A stretch of DNA of 64,000 bases from contig CAZSGM010000007.1 of assembly GCA_964606505.1 (NCBI GenBank), positions 1-64,000 on the forward strand. The letters run 5' to 3'. The stretch's first letter is position 1. Every line of letters starts with the position of its first letter. The notes under the pieces are model-generated. The model was not told the origin of the DNA. It did no database searches and saw only the letters and a list, made by a program, of their open reading frames with translations. The position numbers and the translations under genes are program-made. This DNA comes from CAKVOD01 sp964606505. GTDB lineage: Bacteria > Bacillota > Clostridia > Christensenellales > UBA1242. Below are positions 60,855 through 64,000 of the stretch, piece by piece.

Positions 60855-61307
60855 ATGCAAACGATTAGCGACATAATCGAAAAGTTTTTGCTAGAGTCAT
60901 TCAATGAGAGCGACGAAATCGAACTTTCAAGGAATGAGCTCGCCGATTATTTTAATTGCGTGCCAAGTCAAATTAACTATGTGTTGTCCACAAGGTTTAC
61001 ACTTGAAAAAGGGTATCTGATTGATAGTCAGCGCGGCGGGGGTGGTTACATTAAAATTCAAAGAATGGTCATTGACGATGATTACAAGAATTTTATTTTT
61101 GAGAGAATTGGCACAAGTATTGATTTTTCAACAGCGAGTGGAATTTTGCAAACGCTTTGCTCAAACGATGTTTTGTCTGACGAGCAGGAGGAGTGCATTA
61201 GGGTGGCAATATCTGATAAGTCGCTTAAAAATTCCTATGGAATAGAAAATGAGATTAGGGCAAAAATCCTTAAAAATACACTGGCCACTATATATAAAGG
61301 AAAATAA
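60855..61307 (+). CDS. ctsR: Heat-shock repressor CtsR
   Basis: CtsR represses the class III heat-shock (clp) genes. The 150 residues have the winged-helix domain (ELADYFNCVPSQINYVLSTR) with the tetra-Gly wing GGGGYIKIQ, and the C-terminal domain. GGAGGG precedes ATG 60855. It is autoregulated by the two operators and leads directly into clpC. Confidence 0.95.
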   Translation: MQTISDIIEKFLLESFNESDEIELSRNELADYFNCVPSQINYVLSTRFTLEKGYLIDSQRGGGGYIKIQRMVIDDDYKNFIFERIGTSIDFSTASGILQTLCSNDVLSDEQEECIRVAISDKSLKNSYGIENEIRAKILKNTLATIYKGK

Positions 61308-61325
61308 AAATAAGGAGAATATGTT

Positions 61326-63815
61326 ATGTTTTATTCATTTAATCCAACTGAAAGTGTTAAGCAGGTTATAAAAAACGCGTCCGAATTTGCGTTGATGCAC
61401 GGGCACGACCAAATTGGTTCGGAACATTTATTGTACGGCATTTTGTCGGTTTCCGATAGTATGGCGTCAAAACTTCTTAAAAAACTTGGCGTAGACAAGA
61501 ATAATTACACTGAGATTTTTGAAGAAAAAATGTACAGCGGGATGTCATTTTCTGGGCAGTTTGAACCACAATTCACGCCGCGCGCGAAAGAAATTTTTAG
61601 AATTGCGCAAACTTTGTCGACGCAACTCAATCACGACTTTGTAGGAACGGAACACTTGTTGCTTGCAATCGTTATGTCTAGCGACTGCGTTGCAAACACG
61701 CTCTTAACTCGCGGATTTAGAGTTGAACTCAACTCATTGCGCGACCAACTGCTAGGCGTTTTGCGTGGCGGAAGTATCGTAGCAAATGAGGGGTACGAAA
61801 ACATTGACAGCAACGCAAAACAAAGCAGTGCGCTCAAAAGTCCACTAGATGAGGACTTGCTTTCAATGGGAAGCGATATGACGCTAAAAGCAAAGCAGGG
61901 GCAAATTGACCCAGTTATCGGCAGAGAGGACGAAATAAACAAGATTATTGAGATTTTGTGCAGAAAAACCAAAAATAACCCCGTCTTGATTGGTGAGGCA
62001 GGGGTCGGTAAGTCTGCCGTTGTCGAAGGACTCGCGTTGGCAATAGTTAAAGGCGAAGTGCCTAGCATTTTGAAAGACAAGGTCATTTATTCGTTGCAAA
62101 TTGGCGGACTAATGGCAGGAACAAAATATCGTGGCAGTATGGAAGAAAAACTCAAAAACGCCATCGAAAAAATTACCAACAACAAAAATATAATCGTTTT
62201 CATCGACGAAATTCACACTCTCGCACAAGCAGGCAGTGAGCAAGGCGAAATTAACCCCGCAGATATGCTTAAACCATACCTATCAAGGGGCGAGTTGCAA
62301 ACCATCGGCGCGACAACAACCGATGAGTACCGCAAGTACATTGAAAAGGACAAGGCGCTAGAAAGACGTTTTCAACCAGTCGTAGTCGAAGCGCCGTCAG
62401 TTGAGCAAACCATCGCAATTTTGAGGGGCTTGAGGGATAGTTATGAGGCGTTCCACCAAGTTTCAATTTCAGACGAGGCAATTGAAGCGGCGGCAAACTT
62501 GTCGGATAGGTTTATTATGGATAGACAACTACCCGACAAGGCAATCGACTTAATTGACCAAGCGTGCAGCAAGGTTAGGGTCAACAACTCAATTGTTTCA
62601 AGCGATTTAAAGGCAAAAATGCAACAGATCAAGGAACTTGAAAACAATAAAAACGAGGCACTAATTCAGGAAAACTTTGAGCGCGCAGCAAAATTTCGCG
62701 ACGCAATCCGCAAACTTACAGACGAAGTTGAAAAAATCAAGAAAGAAACCGACAGTCAGTACCAAAAAACTGCAAATACAATAACATCCGAGGATGTCGC
62801 AGAGATTGTTTCGCAATGGACAAAAATTCCAGTAACGAAACTGACTGAGACTGAAAAGGATAGGCTTTTGAGAATGGAGGACATCCTGCATAAGCGTGTT
62901 ATTGGACAAAACGAGGCGGTTAGCGCCGTTTCAAGGGCAATTAAACGCGCGAGAGCGGGGCTTAAAGACCCTAAACGTCCAATCGGGTCGTTCTTATTCT
63001 TGGGACCAACAGGCGTCGGGAAAACCGAACTTAGCAAGGCACTCGCTGAGGCAATGTTTGATGACGAAAATCTTATTATAAGGCTCGATATGAGCGAGTA
63101 TATGGAACAACACAGCGTCGCAAAACTAATCGGGTCTCCCCCTGGGTATGTAGGGCACGACGAAGGCGGACAACTTACCGAGGCAGTTCGCAGAAAGCCG
63201 TATTCAGTCGTTTTGTTTGACGAAATTGAAAAGGCGCACCCAGACGTGTTTAATATGTTGTTGCAAATTTTGGACGACGGCAGATTGACCGATTCAAAGG
63301 GGCGTGTTGTAAGTTTTAAAAACACAATTGTTATTATGACGAGCAACTGCGGAATTTCCGAGTTGAACGCTAAAAATAAAATGTTGACTTCAAACAACGC
63401 CGAGCCAATGACGTACGAGCAGTCAAAAGAGTTCTTGATGAGTTCGCTAAAATCGCACTTTAAGCCTGAGTTTTTGAACAGAATTGACGTTATAACAATT
63501 TTCCACTCACTTACCCAAGTTGAGTTGGCACAGGTCGCAAAAATTTTAATAAAACAACTTTGCAAAAAATTAAAAGAGCAAAACATTGAGTTAAAACTCA
63601 CTGAGCGCGCTCTTAAATACTTAGTAGAAAAGGGGTACGACCAAGAATTTGGCGCACGTCCTTTAAGACGTGTTATTGAACACGAAATTGAGGACAAACT
63701 TGCTGAGTTGATTTTGGAAAATGACCTTAAATCAACCGACGGAGTTGTGGTTGACGTAGAAAATAACGAATTAAAACTAAAAATTAAATCCTCTGTGCAG
63801 CACAACAATGAATAA
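61326..63815 (+). CDS. clpC: ATP-dependent unfoldase ClpC
   Basis: ClpC unfolds substrates for the ClpP protease. The 829 residues have the N-terminal double Clp-N repeat, D1 with Walker A GEAGVGKS, a middle region with UVR-like ENFERAAKFRDAIRKLTDEV, and D2 with GPTGVGKT and the C-terminal ClpB-D2 segment. AAGGAG precedes ATG 61326. It is 18 nt after ctsR. The usual mcsA and mcsB between them are missing. Confidence 0.96.
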   Translation: MFYSFNPTESVKQVIKNASEFALMHGHDQIGSEHLLYGILSVSDSMASKLLKKLGVDKNNYTEIFEEKMYSGMSFSGQFEPQFTPRAKEIFRIAQTLSTQLNHDFVGTEHLLLAIVMSSDCVANTLLTRGFRVELNSLRDQLLGVLRGGSIVANEGYENIDSNAKQSSALKSPLDEDLLSMGSDMTLKAKQGQIDPVIGREDEINKIIEILCRKTKNNPVLIGEAGVGKSAVVEGLALAIVKGEVPSILKDKVIYSLQIGGLMAGTKYRGSMEEKLKNAIEKITNNKNIIVFIDEIHTLAQAGSEQGEINPADMLKPYLSRGELQTIGATTTDEYRKYIEKDKALERRFQPVVVEAPSVEQTIAILRGLRDSYEAFHQVSISDEAIEAAANLSDRFIMDRQLPDKAIDLIDQACSKVRVNNSIVSSDLKAKMQQIKELENNKNEALIQENFERAAKFRDAIRKLTDEVEKIKKETDSQYQKTANTITSEDVAEIVSQWTKIPVTKLTETEKDRLLRMEDILHKRVIGQNEAVSAVSRAIKRARAGLKDPKRPIGSFLFLGPTGVGKTELSKALAEAMFDDENLIIRLDMSEYMEQHSVAKLIGSPPGYVGHDEGGQLTEAVRRKPYSVVLFDEIEKAHPDVFNMLLQILDDGRLTDSKGRVVSFKNTIVIMTSNCGISELNAKNKMLTSNNAEPMTYEQSKEFLMSSLKSHFKPEFLNRIDVITIFHSLTQVELAQVAKILIKQLCKKLKEQNIELKLTERALKYLVEKGYDQEFGARPLRRVIEHEIEDKLAELILENDLKSTDGVVVDVENNELKLKIKSSVQHNNE

Positions 63816-63828
63816 GGGGGTACGTTTA

Positions 63829-63898
63829 TTAGGCTAGTATAGGTTATATAAGGGTACTATAAGTTATATTAGGTTTAGTATAAATTTAGCATAAATTA
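63829..63898. repeat. Degenerate TATA-rich repeats after clpC
   Basis: Variants of TAGTATAGGTTATA/TTAGTATAAA recur about every 10-20 nt over 70 bases. They look like slipped low-complexity sequence. No promoter role is claimed. Confidence 0.5.
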
Positions 63899-63910
63899 TC
63901 AAAAAAAAGG

Positions 63911-63940
63911 ACATACCAACTATTTTGGTATGTTTTTTTT
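63911..63940 (+). terminator. Terminator of ctsR-clpC
   Basis: ACATACCAA and TTGGTATGT form a perfect 9-bp stem with a 5-nt loop and a T8 tail. The remaining bases to the window end hold no gene. Confidence 0.9.
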
Positions 63941-64000
63941 TGCCGTGTTACTGCCGCGCTGCTTTAGCACAATAGGAGCATTTAGTGATAAAAACGGTTA

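Noticed and set aside
62756..63808. Minus-strand open frame of 350 codons opposite clpC
   Set aside because: Ser/Phe/Ile-rich translation with no ribosome site; it mirrors the codon pattern of clpC, which is clearly the real gene.

Overview
The window is an A+T-rich chromosomal contig from an endospore-forming member of the Firmicutes, most likely an uncultured clostridial lineage. The evidence is the sporulation set (spoIVA, spoIIIAA-AE, ylbJ, pdaB, spoVG), Firmicutes regulators and small proteins (CtsR, YrzB/DUF1292, YlxR, DUF4364, DivIVA-like), many TTG starts, GGAGG ribosome sites and the Firmicutes order rimP-nusA-ylxR-infB-rbfA-nrnA-truB. No phage, insertion sequence, rRNA or CRISPR array is visible. 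The first 61 bases are almost pure C and look like an assembly or sequencing artefact at a contig end.

Layout. 1-2.0 kb: 3' part of a surface protein. 2.1-5.7 kb: spoIVA behind a sigma-E-like promoter, then transketolase. 6.2-11.7 kb: a type II topoisomerase pair, best read as parE-parC; ParC carries an acidic N-terminal extension of about 315 residues. 11.8-17.7 kb: an FAD dehydrogenase, an amidohydrolase, hpf, small unknown genes, a P-loop kinase-like gene, ruvX and yrzB. 17.7-25.3 kb: the translation/transcription operon rimP to truB plus an endonuclease IV-like gene, with a strong leader hairpin and an internal infB promoter. 25.8-29.0 kb: spoIIIAA-AE, ending before AF, AG and AH. 29.3-33.9 kb: tRNA-Glu, pgsA, an ABC binding lipoprotein, a TSCPD protein and DUF4364.

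34-37.7 kb: ylbJ diverging from a lytic transglycosylase, two small helical proteins and an intracellular subtilase. 37.8-41.3 kb: an Ig-like surface protein and a dehydrogenase ending in a Cys/His-rich tail. 41.4-43.0 kb: permease and ATPase of a nitrate/sulfonate/taurine-type ABC transporter, 10 kb from the only visible candidate binding protein. 43.2-47.4 kb: pdaB, a two-OB-fold SSB-like gene, lgt with a long low-complexity tail, a membrane protein and a DivIVA-like gene. 47.6-52.3 kb: CvpA, a PRC-barrel protein, and an SPFH-like gene overlapping a NatAB-type exporter. 52.4-59.2 kb: murC, spoVG, an unknown gene coupled to rpiB, a lipoprotein, tmcAL and a YkvI-type transporter. 59.3-60.3 kb: rplU-prp-rpmA, where the L27 N-terminus carries the sequence Prp removes. 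60.5-64 kb: tRNA-Tyr and ctsR-clpC with two CtsR operators and no mcsA/mcsB.

Most genes are ordinary core or sporulation functions. The least ordinary signals are the Cys/His-rich tail on the dehydrogenase at 40.0-41.25 kb, the ParC acidic extension, the shortened spoIIIA locus, a strong promoter that reads straight into a compact hairpin at 47.54-47.63 kb, and two hairpins that share the core TTATAATACAC. None of these amounts to a demonstrated new system.
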